Translations under genes and position numbers: made by a program
Assembly (NCBI RefSeq): GCF_000304475.1
Contig: NC_018944.1
Span: 861,517 to 925,516 of the forward strand
Length of the DNA stretch: 64,000 nucleotides
Direction: 5' to 3'
Source: Kazachstania africana CBS 2517
Lineage: Eukaryota; Ascomycota; Saccharomycetes; Saccharomycetales; Saccharomycetaceae
The notes under the pieces: generated by a model
Seen by the model: only the letters and a program-made list of their open reading frames with translations
Told to the model about the DNA's origin: nothing
Databases searched by the model: none
Shown here: piece after piece, positions 20,901-29,383 of the stretch
Position numbering within the stretch: position 1 is the first letter of the stretch
Layout: the number at the start of each line of letters is the position of its first letter

Positions 20901-22201
20901 GCAACTTCGTTGGCTGCGTTTAGCTCGCTTTCGTCAAGCGGCTCGTCGCTCAAAGCTAACCATTCAGACAACAGTTCTACCAGTCTATTAGCATTCTCCG
21001 TGTGGAAAAGAGATACATCCAAACAAGACTTCACAATTCCTACCAGCTCTTCGCGAGCTTTTTGCTCATGCAAGAATAAACCATACCCAAACTCCGGAGA
21101 GTTTCCATTGACGGTCTCGCTGTTGTATTCATTGAGAACTTGTAAGTTGGAAGAAAATAGCTGTTGAAGCACCTTGATGTATGCAGACTCCAAATGCAGA
21201 ACGTTTTCGATCGATGATGACCACACATCGCTGTATTCTTCATGTTCAATCTGTTTGCCTAGATATAAATCTGTCTCTGGAGAAGGTTTGGTCACGTTGT
21301 TTATAATAATCTCTAAAGCATCTTGTGTGGAAGAAAGTGTCCCCACGTTGCACACAACGACCTGATCGATCTTTCTTTCAACGATCTTGTTGAAATCAGT
21401 AAAAAAGTCTAGCAGCAATGGCTCGAAACCCTTAGTCTCACTTTTCCTGCAGGACCCTTGGACAATAGCGATCTTGTTGACGGAAGGTGGTATTAAAGTA
21501 AGTAGTTGGTCAAAGTTCCACGGTCTATAAATATTTATGTCTATCAAAATGCTGTTGTGAGGAAGCTGACTGCTAAAATCGTTTCCGTACGGGGACAAGT
21601 TGATCAAAGCAACATCAGGAGCAGTAGCAGTAGCTGCATCAGATACGACGGAAAAGTGTTCATCACTAGATAATATGGTCTCGATGTCAACTGGTTCTTC
21701 TGGAATGTCGGTGTCCTGAATCTCGATCTCTGGACCCTCGAACGTATCGCTGATGTTGGCAAGATCGACAAAGTGGAATACCGGCGACTTTGTTGAGATA
21801 GCAAGCTTGTTAGCCAGTTGTGCATGTTTCAACAATGTGGGAGCGGAACTTGAAACCAATGTAATGTAATTGAAGTCCTTCAACGCTGGAATGACGGAGT
21901 AGTCACGGACATGCAGATCAACTGTGATGACCACAGGATGGCCCTTCAAATTGTACAATTGAGGTAATGACCTTAGCAAAGTTGTCTGCTCGGTGAAAAT
22001 GCTGCTCAGAGCATCGGCAGAAATTGCGCTAGAAATGGTACCAAATGGATCATGCTGACTCAATAGCCTCACGGCCTCAACGCCAATCAAGTCATCCAAT
22101 CTCGAGGATCCTTTTGCCTTCGAGGGAGCTGTGTAGAAAATCTTAGTATTTTGAGCAAATTGAGCTAAAATCTCAAGTATGGACAATTGTGTGAAGGTCA
22201 T
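17906..22201 (-). CDS. MET5: Sulfite reductase beta subunit, copy A (proximal to TTI2)
   Basis: The product is 1,431 residues, against 1,442 for S. cerevisiae Met5/Ecm17. In order: a pyruvate:ferredoxin-oxidoreductase-like N-terminal region (about 25-640), a flavodoxin-like domain (about 676-825, YYASDGGNASGL, then STAGQGEFPQDG and FGLGDSEYW), and the siroheme/4Fe-4S hemoprotein half (about 850-1431). The cluster ligands are present as C-X5-C (C1289, C1295) and C-X3-C (C1334, C1338). With Met10 it reduces sulfite to sulfide using NADPH. Codons from 22138 to 19704 are almost identical to copy B, while the first 21 codons and the hemoprotein half have diverged. The N-terminus is the more S. cerevisiae-like of the two. 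One local compensated frameshift changes Glu-Leu to Arg-Ile. Confidence 0.96.
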   Translation of the reverse strand: MTFTQLSILEILAQFAQNTKIFYTAPSKAKGSSRLDDLIGVEAVRLLSQHDPFGTISSAISADALSSIFTEQTTLLRSLPQLYNLKGHPVVITVDLHVRDYSVIPALKDFNYITLVSSSAPTLLKHAQLANKLAISTKSPVFHFVDLANISDTFEGPEIEIQDTDIPEEPVDIETILSSDEHFSVVSDAATATAPDVALINLSPYGNDFSSQLPHNSILIDINIYRPWNFDQLLTLIPPSVNKIAIVQGSCRKSETKGFEPLLLDFFTDFNKIVERKIDQVVVCNVGTLSSTQDALEIIINNVTKPSPETDLYLGKQIEHEEYSDVWSSSIENVLHLESAYIKVLQQLFSSNLQVLNEYNSETVNGNSPEFGYGLFLHEQKAREELVGIVKSCLDVSLFHTENANRLVELLSEWLALSDEPLDESELNAANEVADELYKILETNQDSQAALNILNVAPSAQHFEFKSSWLVGSDAWSFDLGNSGVHQVLSSKKNINMLLIDSEPHDVRRQSHERKKDVGLYAMNFHHVYVASVAVYSSYTQMLAAFIEASRFNGPSIVLAYLPYHNENDTPLEVLKETKNAVESGYWPLYRFDPSKDDIDGEESFQLDSSVLKKELQSFLDRENKLTLLTRRNPRISRTLATSASDAITRKQEKRAKAAFDELLEGLSGPPVHIYYASDGGNASGLAAQLGNRASARGLKATVLSMDDIIVEELAGEENVVFITSTAGQGEFPQDGKSFWDEIRNSSDLDFSTLKFAVFGLGDSEYWPRKEDARYYNKPCKDLYARLEFLTAIPLVPLGLGDDQDADGYQTGYAVWEAQLWEALGVSNVEVGEEPKEFTSEDVKSASNFLRGTLASELVNESTGTIHPHDVQLAKFHGMYMQDDRDVRESRKAQGLEPLYAFMARVRTPHGTATPEQYIRMDNLSDETGNGTIKITNRATFQLHGVLKKNIKHTIRSMNSMFMDTLAGSGDVNRDIMISAIPKNSKVHKQLVDFATKASEYFLPKTTAYHEIWLKGVDDRDEPLWPETFANRKGGPRKKKTLVGGNTLVDVEPIYGPAYLPRKFKINITVPPYNDVDVWSSDVGLMTVVDPETQIIQGFNMLAGGGMGTTHNNKKTYPKIGKLLGFVKIEDVIPAIEAIVIFQRDHGDRKDRKHARLRYTIDEIGFHVFKAEIERMWGKTFLPSVPFQINSNIDYFGWVKDENGLNHFTAYIENGRVTNTADLPQKTGLRKVAEYMQETNSGNFTLTGNQHIIVSNIEDHHLEPIKNILNRYKLDNLDLSGLRLSSSSCVGLPTCGLGFAESERFFPIIVTEIESVLEEYGLRHDSIVLRITGCANGCARPWLAEIALVGKAPNTYNIMLGGGYYGQRLNKLYRASVKDDKIVDILRPLFKKWALEREENEKFGDFLVRSKVIQPTIDGRDFHDNIAIDAY
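19704..22138 (-). repeat. Near-identical tract shared by the two MET5 copies (copy A)
   Basis: This tract aligns without net gap to 26443-28877 (constant offset 6,739). Reading the two by eye I found about seven mismatched positions: 19917, three around 20296-20299, 20944, 20949 and 21015. Similarity drops sharply on both sides. Confidence 0.93.
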
Positions 22202-22961
22202 CAGTCAATGGGTCTTTACGTTTAAGTGTCTTCCTCAAAAATGAAGATACATTAATGAAGCATAAATGTAGCAATCCTTTCAAGTCATGTCAGAAGGATA
22301 TTTATATACTGAGGGTAGTAATGATAATAGCATCAGTAATATGGAGAATAGCAGAGACAATTGGTTTGCCATAACTGTGGCATTGTGAGTAGCATTAGTA
22401 GTTCACCGATTGTGTGGAGACGTAAGACTAATTGGTACCATACGCTAGCTTCCAATACTATCCTATTAGATCCTAACTGTGATTAGGATGGTGGACGATC
22501 AAGTTAGCTGCCTTTGCCGTGCCCAGCACTTTTAAAACACCGAGATTACTGAATCGAGAATGGTCCGAAGGGTATTTCTTGAGCAGAATATTATCATTAT
22601 TGGAACAAGCCCACTGCAGCTCACATACCTCGCTTCTTGTTGATATGAGCAATTATGAAGTACGGTACAAGGATGCACATCTATCGATTGAAGACTACGT
22701 AATCAAACTTGCCAACCATCGGCATTATAATATTTGGAAAATTTGAGCATCTCCGTCTAGATGTTTCATATCACGTGGGCTTACGCATGTAGTGATTTCT
22801 TGGTTCAAGGCATCGTGTTTGTCTATTTAAACCTTCAAGAGTTTGAACATATTGCGCAAATAGTAATGTCACTTGCTGCAAGCTTGAATTATGCAGGAAT
22901 TTAAGTGGAAAAGTGTACATAATAGTGAATATTTGTTACATCTTCGTCTAAGGTGCTTTCC
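22202..22961. promoter_or_regulatory. MET5 copy A promoter with Met31/32 and Cbf1-type sites
   Basis: The 760-bp region between MET5 copy A and the AYR1 stop contains AACTGTGGC (22373-22381, Met31/32 type) about 170 bp from the MET5 ATG, and TCACGTG (22771-22777, Cbf1 type) about 570 bp away. These are the classic motifs of yeast sulfur-assimilation promoters. Small ORFs here (such as 22519-22746) do not look like genes. Confidence 0.6.
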
Positions 22962-23846
22962 TCAATCAGTCTTTGATGTGTCTCTCTCTTTTAGAGCATG
23001 TCCCAATTTGTCCAATCTACATTTCTTGTATAGGAGTCTAGTGGTGAGCCACAATGGCAACAAAGTGTACATAAAGAGAATTAATCTTGCGAATCTGCCT
23101 CTGTAGACGTCAACCGGATTGCGTGCACTCAAAATGTCTTTGACCATTTCCTTTGCGTACGAATCAGAGCTCATCTTGCTAATGGGGTCTCTGGATCTAA
23201 ATGCAGAAAGTCCCTCTTTGGAATTATACAGTGAGTTTTCTGGAATTGCCTTACGATCACCGATATTAGTCTGTACAGCACCGGTCACAGCATTGATGAC
23301 TCTAACGCCAAAAGGTTTCAATTCTAAATGCAATCCTCTGGCATATTGATGGATTGCGCTTTTTGTAGCAGAATATATCGTGATAAATGGAATTGAGATC
23401 AGACCAGTCACTGATCCAGTAAATACAATTGTTCCTTTTGCATTTATCACAAACTTTGCCAATTGGCTAGTCATGTTTATGTGACCAACCACATTGACCT
23501 TGAAACAGTCTTCAACCATCTCATTTGTAACATCTAGCGCAGGATAAGAGCATGCTTGACCGGCGTTGTTGTATAATACGTCTAATTTCCCGCCAGGCAA
23601 CTCTTTCTCTAGATATTCCTTCAATTGTACAATCTCTGCATACTCAGAAATATCTAGCTGATATAACCTGACTAAATCAGATCCAAATTCTTTAACTAAT
23701 GGTTCCATCGGTTCCATTCTTCGCGAACAGGCATAAACTACAAATCCATTGGCTGCAAGCTCTTTTGCCACAGAATATCCTATACCAGATGATGCACCTG
23801 TTACCACTGCAACCTTTCTATCCTGTTGTCCTTCACTTGAGCTCAT
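22962..23846 (-). CDS. AYR1: Short-chain dehydrogenase, Ayr1-type acyl-DHAP reductase
   Basis: The product is 294 residues from the ATG at 23846; the upstream in-frame codon at 23867 is TTG. S. cerevisiae Ayr1 has 297. SDR marks are all present: the nucleotide-binding TGASSGIG (about 13-20), NNAG (about 91-94), the catalytic Ser in FTGSVTG, and the YSATK Tyr-Lys pair (about 155-159). A hydrophobic stretch near the C-terminus (RLILFMYTLLPLWLTTRLL, about 255-273) fits the membrane or lipid-droplet location of Ayr1. Ayr1 reduces 1-acyl-dihydroxyacetone phosphate with NADPH on the way to phosphatidate. In S. cerevisiae AYR1 is YIL124W, elsewhere in the genome; here it sits between the two MET5 copies. 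Confidence 0.9.
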   Translation of the reverse strand: MSSSEGQQDRKVAVVTGASSGIGYSVAKELAANGFVVYACSRRMEPMEPLVKEFGSDLVRLYQLDISEYAEIVQLKEYLEKELPGGKLDVLYNNAGQACSYPALDVTNEMVEDCFKVNVVGHINMTSQLAKFVINAKGTIVFTGSVTGLISIPFITIYSATKSAIHQYARGLHLELKPFGVRVINAVTGAVQTNIGDRKAIPENSLYNSKEGLSAFRSRDPISKMSSDSYAKEMVKDILSARNPVDVYRGRFARLILFMYTLLPLWLTTRLLYKKCRLDKLGHALKERDTSKTD

Positions 23847-24641
23847 AGTAGTGCTTGTCCCTAACAACTTCTTAGGTTGTCATAATGTAAAAATTGTGGG
23901 CCCATATTTTTTGAAGACTTACTACCAGATCAATTTCGCTTGATGAAAAAATGACAGTGTCGCAGGGTAGTTGATGAGCATTTATACCTCGAAGACGCAC
24001 ATTCGTCTTGCTTAGCCATACCTGTGGCTTCCTATCAGAAGTATGTTTACTCGATAATAGACCATTAGGTTGCGTGCTTAGTGTAGAAAGATGCAGCTGA
24101 GCAAAATGGACGAAAAATGAGCAAACTGATATTAATGAAAATATATAAATGAAAGATCTGGTATCCAGGGTCAAGAAGAAGGTAACGAATGCGTTTTGGT
24201 TGATAATAATAATATTCCAAATAACGGGTAAAAAGCCCCCCCACAAAACCCATGCTATGAGTAGTGACCTTTTAAACATTGCCCAGTCCGCCAATCCTAC
24301 CTATTTTAGAGCATCGGTTTGCTCAAGTATATCTTGGCTCAATTACCAGGGCTACGATGTCATTATAGGCCAAGACACTGCATTTTCTGTTGCTAGTTTT
24401 GCAGGAATTTTCAACATAAAAAATACTTCAATAACAAATATTTAATTTAAAGTTCTGCGAAGAACAAAATATTAATACTGTAGAGCTGATAAATGTCAAA
24501 CTCTTCTCCCACCAGGGCTGAAAAAATTAAAGAAATACAAATGCTATTTCAATTACGATATTATAAATATATTAAAATAATAAATATTTGATACGGATCA
24601 AAAAGTTTCAACAAATAAAAAGTTTGGAATATTTTCAGGAA
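23847..24641. other. Intergenic region between AYR1 and MET5 copy B
   Basis: This 795-bp stretch holds the AYR1 promoter and the MET5 copy B 3' end. ORFs here are short and overlapping, and none resembles a protein. It contains a C-rich run near 24234-24241 and AT-rich sequence near MET5. Nothing else is evident. Confidence 0.5.
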
Positions 24642-27600
24642 TTAATATGCTTCTTCTGCGATATCTTCATGGAAAAACTTTCCTTCCAACGTGGGCTTAA
24701 CAACGCCTGCTCTGATCAAGAAATCGCCAAAATGTTCATCATCTTCTCTTTCCAAAGCCCACCTTTTGAATAATGGTCTGAAAATGTCGACGACCTCATC
24801 ATCTTTGACTGATGCTTTATACAATTTATTCAATCTTTGGCCATAGTATCCACCACCTAAGTATAAATTGTATGTTCTTAGAGCTTTTCCGACTAAGGCA
24901 ATTTCAGCTAACCAAGGACGTGCACAACCATTTGGACAACCAGTGACTCTCATCACGACAGAATTGTGACTTAGTCCATATTCTTCCAAAACGTCTTCAA
25001 CTCTGGTAATCAATGATGGGAGGAATCTCTCCGATTCTGCCATAGCTAGACCACATGTAGGGAAACCAACACAGGAAGAAGAAGATAATCTTAAACCGGA
25101 GTAAGCAGTATTATCTAAGCCATACTTGGCCATTATTTTTTTGATATCTTCTAAATGTTCATCTTTAATATTAGATATTAACACATGTTGATTACCTGTC
25201 AATCTGAAGTGTCCCGAATTTTGAGTTTTCATCAACTCAGCTATTTTTTTCAATCCAGTTTTCTGCTCTTGTTCAAAGGTGTTGGCTACTCTACCATTTT
25301 CAATGAACACAGTAAAGTGATTTAGACCCGTTTCATCTCTAACCCAACCAAAATGGTCAATATTAGAATTAAAGTGGTAAGGCCTTTCTGGTGCAAATGT
25401 CTTACCCCAAAGTTCTTCGACCTTTTGTTTGAATTCTTCATTTCCCATATCATCAACGGTATACTTTAAACGTGCGTGTTTACGATCCTTACGATCACCA
25501 CGTTCTCTTTGTAAAACCATAACAGCTTCAATAGCGCCAATAACATCCTGTGCCTCAACATATCCCAAAAGGGAGGCAGTTCTTGGATATGTCTTTTTGT
25601 TGTTATGGGTTGTACCCATACCACCACCAGCATACACATTAAAACCTTCAACAATACTAGTTTCTTGATTCAAAATAGCAACTAAACCAACATCAATGGA
25701 CCAAACATCCACATCATTGTATGGAGGAACAGCAATATTGATTTTGAATTTTCTTGGCAGGTAAGTTGGACCATAAAGTGGTTCCATATCAACTAATGAA
25801 TTTCCACCGACTAAAACCTTTTTCTTATTTGGCCCATCCTGTCTATCTTCAAAAATACTTGACCATGAAGGATCATAATCAGCATCATCAACTCCCTTCA
25901 ACCATATTTCATGATATGCGGTAGTTCTTGGTAAGAAGTGCTCAGAAACCTTCCTACCAAAATCGGCAATTTGTTGATGAATCTTAGCATTGAATGGCAG
26001 AGCCGCAACCATGACATTTCTGTTAACATCACCACAGGCTGCTAAAGTGTCCATAAGCTCCGAATTTAATGCTCTTATACTATGCTTTAAGTTAGACTTT
26101 AGAATACCATGAAGTTGGAACGTGGCTCTTGTAGTAATCTTGAAAGTACCATTCCCTGATGCGTCTGATAGCTTGTCCATCAATAACCACTGATCTGGTG
26201 TAGCTTCACCCCCTGGTAATCTCACTCTAATCATAAAACTATACAATGGTTCCATACCCTGAGACTTACGAACTTCTCTAATATCTCTATCATCTTGCAT
26301 GTAGCAACCATGAAACTTAGTTAGTTGCTGGTCATATGGATGAATGGCCAATGTAGATGTGTCATTGAGACCTTCAACAATGGTACCTCTCAAAAAGTCA
26401 GAGTTTATTTTCATGTCTTCGTTTGTCCATGCTTTTGGTTCATCACCAACCTCCACATTAGATACGCCCAAAGCTTCCCAAAGCTGTGCTTCCCATACAG
26501 CGTATCCTGTTTGGTATCCGTCAGCGTCCTGATCGTCACCGAGTCCCAGTGGAACTAGTGGAATAGCCGTCAAGAACTCTAATCTGGCATATAAATCCTT
26601 GCATGGCTTGTTATAGTAGCGCGCATCCTCCTTACGCGGCCAGTACTCCGAATCAGCAAGACCAAACACAGCAAACTTCAATGTAGAGAAGTCTAAATCG
26701 GAACTATTTCTGATCTCATCCCAGAAAGACTTCCCGTCCTGAGGAAACTCACCTTGTCCTGCCGTAGAAGTGATAAATACAACGTTCTCCTCACCTGCAA
26801 GCTCTTCTACGATTATATCGTCCATCGATAGAACAGTGGCCTTCAAGCCTCTAGCAGACGCCCTGTTACCCAATTGAGCAGCCAACCCGGATGCATTGCC
26901 ACCGTCGGAAGCATAGTAGATGTGGACCGGGGGACCAGAAAGACCTTCTAGCAGTTCGTCAAAGGCGGCCTTTGCTCTCTTTTCCTGTTTCCTTGTAATA
27001 GCATCACTAGCAGACGTGGCTAAAGTTCTTGAGAGTTCGGGGTTTCTTCTCGTCAGTAGTGTCAGTTTGTTCTCTCTGTCAAGGAATGACTGCAACTCCT
27101 TCTTCAACACGGATGAATCAAGCTGGAATGATTCCTCACCATCAATATCATCCTTACTTGGATCGAATCTGTATAGAGGCCAATAACCGGATTCCACAGC
27201 GTTCTTTGTTTCCTTCAACACCTCCAACGGCGTGTCATTTTCATTGTGGTATGGTAAATAGGCCAGAACAATGGAGGGACCGTTGAATCTCGAGGCTTCA
27301 ATGAAGGCAGCCAGCATCTGTGTGTACGAAGAATAGACAGCAACGGAGGCGACGTAGACATGGTGAAAGTTCATGGCATACAACCCAACATCTTTCTTTC
27401 TCTCATGGGATTGTCTGCGAACATCGTGTGGCTCAGAATCGATCAGCAGCATGTTGATGTTCTTCTTTGATGAGAGCACTTGGTGGACACCGGAGTTACC
27501 CAAATCGAACGACCAAGCATCCGAGCCAACCAGCCACGATGACTTAAACTCGAAGTGTTGAGCAGATGGTGCCACGTTCAATATATTTAAGGCGGCTTGA

Positions 27601-28952
27601 GAATCTTGATTGGTCTCTAAAATTTTGTAGAGTTCATCTGCAACTTCGTTGGCTGCGTTTAGCTCGCTTTCGTCAAGCGGCTTGTCGTTCAAAGCTAACC
27701 ATTCAGACAACAGTTCTACCAGTCTATTAGCATTCTCCGTGTGGAAAAGAGATGCATCCAAACAAGACTTCACAATTCCTACCAGCTCTTCGCGAGCTTT
27801 TTGCTCATGCAAGAATAAACCATACCCAAACTCCGGAGAGTTTCCATTGACGGTCTCGCTGTTGTATTCATTGAGAACTTGTAAGTTGGAAGAAAATAGC
27901 TGTTGAAGCACCTTGATGTATGCAGACTCCAAATGCAGAACGTTTTCGATCGATGATGACCACACATCGCTGTATTCTTCATGTTCAATCTGTTTGCCTA
28001 GATATAAATCTGTCTCTGGAGAAGGTTTGGTCACGTTGTTTATAATAATCTCTAAAGCATCTTGTGTGGAAGAAAGTGTCCCCACGTTGCACACAACGAC
28101 CTGATCGATCTTTCTTTCAACGATCTTGTTGAAATCAGTAAAAAAGTCTAGCAGCAATGGCTCGAAACCCTTAGTCTCACTTTTCCTGCAGGACCCTTGG
28201 ACAATAGCGATCTTGTTGACGGAAGGTGGTATTAAAGTAAGTAGTTGGTCAAAGTTCCACGGTCTATAAATATTTATGTCTATCAAAATGCTGTTGTGAG
28301 GAAGCTGACTGCTAAAATCGTTTCCGTACGGGGACAAGTTGATCAAAGCAACATCAGGAGCAGTAGCAGTAGCTGCATCAGATACGACGGAAAAGTGTTC
28401 ATCACTAGATAATATGGTCTCGATGTCAACTGGTTCTTCTGGAATGTCGGTGTCCTGAATCTCGATCTCTGGACCCTCGAACGTATCGCTGATGTTGGCA
28501 AGATCGACAAAGTGGAATACCGGCGACTTTGTTGAGATAGCAAGCTTGTTAGCCAGTTGTGCATGTTTCAACAATGTGGGAGCGGAACTTGAAACCAATG
28601 TAATGTAATTGAAGTCCTTCAACGCTGGAATGACGGAGTAGTCACGGACATGCAGATCAACTGTGATGACCACAGGATGGCCCTTCAAATTGTACAATTG
28701 AGGTAATGACCTTAGCAAAGTTGTCTGCTCGGTGAAAATGCTGCTCAGAGCATCGGCAGAAATTGCGCTAGAAATGGTACCAAATGGATCATGCTGACTC
28801 AATAGCCTCACGGCCTCAACGCCAATCAAGTCATCCAATCTCGAGGATCCTTTTGCCTTCGAGGGAGCTGTGTAGAATGTTTTCTTGCTGCCATATAGCC
28901 CTGCTACATGATGTAGTGGTTGCAGCGCATTGAAACAGTTGTTCAATGCCAT
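24642..28952 (-). CDS. MET5: Sulfite reductase beta subunit, copy B (proximal to IML1)
   Basis: The product is 1,436 residues with the same domain order as copy A and intact cluster ligands (C-VGFPT-C, and C-PNG-C near 1339-1343). Codons 26-836 are nearly identical to copy A. The first 25 residues differ completely, and the hemoprotein half differs at many positions. That half reads closer to S. cerevisiae Met5 (GLAMAESERFLP, TGCPNGC, final EEAY). The flavodoxin loop reads FGLADSEYW where copy A and S. cerevisiae have FGLGDSEYW. Both copies are intact, so two beta subunits are probably made. The 431-bp divergent promoter is shared with IML1, and I saw no clear Met31/32 site in it. Confidence 0.96.
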   Translation of the reverse strand: MALNNCFNALQPLHHVAGLYGSKKTFYTAPSKAKGSSRLDDLIGVEAVRLLSQHDPFGTISSAISADALSSIFTEQTTLLRSLPQLYNLKGHPVVITVDLHVRDYSVIPALKDFNYITLVSSSAPTLLKHAQLANKLAISTKSPVFHFVDLANISDTFEGPEIEIQDTDIPEEPVDIETILSSDEHFSVVSDAATATAPDVALINLSPYGNDFSSQLPHNSILIDINIYRPWNFDQLLTLIPPSVNKIAIVQGSCRKSETKGFEPLLLDFFTDFNKIVERKIDQVVVCNVGTLSSTQDALEIIINNVTKPSPETDLYLGKQIEHEEYSDVWSSSIENVLHLESAYIKVLQQLFSSNLQVLNEYNSETVNGNSPEFGYGLFLHEQKAREELVGIVKSCLDASLFHTENANRLVELLSEWLALNDKPLDESELNAANEVADELYKILETNQDSQAALNILNVAPSAQHFEFKSSWLVGSDAWSFDLGNSGVHQVLSSKKNINMLLIDSEPHDVRRQSHERKKDVGLYAMNFHHVYVASVAVYSSYTQMLAAFIEASRFNGPSIVLAYLPYHNENDTPLEVLKETKNAVESGYWPLYRFDPSKDDIDGEESFQLDSSVLKKELQSFLDRENKLTLLTRRNPELSRTLATSASDAITRKQEKRAKAAFDELLEGLSGPPVHIYYASDGGNASGLAAQLGNRASARGLKATVLSMDDIIVEELAGEENVVFITSTAGQGEFPQDGKSFWDEIRNSSDLDFSTLKFAVFGLADSEYWPRKEDARYYNKPCKDLYARLEFLTAIPLVPLGLGDDQDADGYQTGYAVWEAQLWEALGVSNVEVGDEPKAWTNEDMKINSDFLRGTIVEGLNDTSTLAIHPYDQQLTKFHGCYMQDDRDIREVRKSQGMEPLYSFMIRVRLPGGEATPDQWLLMDKLSDASGNGTFKITTRATFQLHGILKSNLKHSIRALNSELMDTLAACGDVNRNVMVAALPFNAKIHQQIADFGRKVSEHFLPRTTAYHEIWLKGVDDADYDPSWSSIFEDRQDGPNKKKVLVGGNSLVDMEPLYGPTYLPRKFKINIAVPPYNDVDVWSIDVGLVAILNQETSIVEGFNVYAGGGMGTTHNNKKTYPRTASLLGYVEAQDVIGAIEAVMVLQRERGDRKDRKHARLKYTVDDMGNEEFKQKVEELWGKTFAPERPYHFNSNIDHFGWVRDETGLNHFTVFIENGRVANTFEQEQKTGLKKIAELMKTQNSGHFRLTGNQHVLISNIKDEHLEDIKKIMAKYGLDNTAYSGLRLSSSSCVGFPTCGLAMAESERFLPSLITRVEDVLEEYGLSHNSVVMRVTGCPNGCARPWLAEIALVGKALRTYNLYLGGGYYGQRLNKLYKASVKDDEVVDIFRPLFKRWALEREDDEHFGDFLIRAGVVKPTLEGKFFHEDIAEEAY
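26443..28877 (-). repeat. Near-identical tract shared by the two MET5 copies (copy B)
   Basis: Partner of 19704-22138 at a constant offset of 6,739 bases. The right border lies at the FYTAPS codons. The left border lies just before the EPK codons, about 840 residues into the protein. Confidence 0.93.
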
Positions 28953-29180
28953 AGCTCACTAAATGTTATTTCTTTCAATTGTACTTGCTAGATATTCAAA
29001 AATTGTTATACCAAGTACTAAAAGGTCAACTAACTCTGAATGACTAAATAACCAATGTGTGATGCATATATATAGGTCGCAAACCCATCGCAGGATGCTG
29101 CTATGGCTCACATTCTTTCAGCAAATGCAGCATCTTTCATTCTCGAGTTATATAATATCATGTGATATTAGACGTTTCCG

Positions 29181-29209
29181 AACCCTAATACACGGATGCC
29201 CAACCCTAA
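29181..29209 (+). promoter_or_regulatory. Two Tbf1-like AACCCTAA motifs between MET5 copy B and IML1
   Basis: AACCCTAA occurs at 29181-29188 and 29202-29209 in the shared promoter. A TCATGTGA element lies nearby at about 29158-29165; it is one base away from the Cbf1 core. Confidence 0.5.
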
Positions 29210-29383
29210 AATATGGCATCTGAAAACTTGGTCTGACATGTTGAGAGGTATTATCTGATGATAAAAACGAGAACATTCCAAATCTCGACATACTAGAGGA
29301 TTCAGTATAATTTTATTAGTCGTGATAGTTAGTTGAGAATCTTTAGTGCGTCTATATGAGAGCTTTTTTCGCCTGGTAAGTCT

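Noticed and set aside
20181..28564. ORF pairs of identical sequence on the strand opposite both MET5 genes
   Set aside because: They are antisense shadows duplicated because the MET5 genes share a converted tract.
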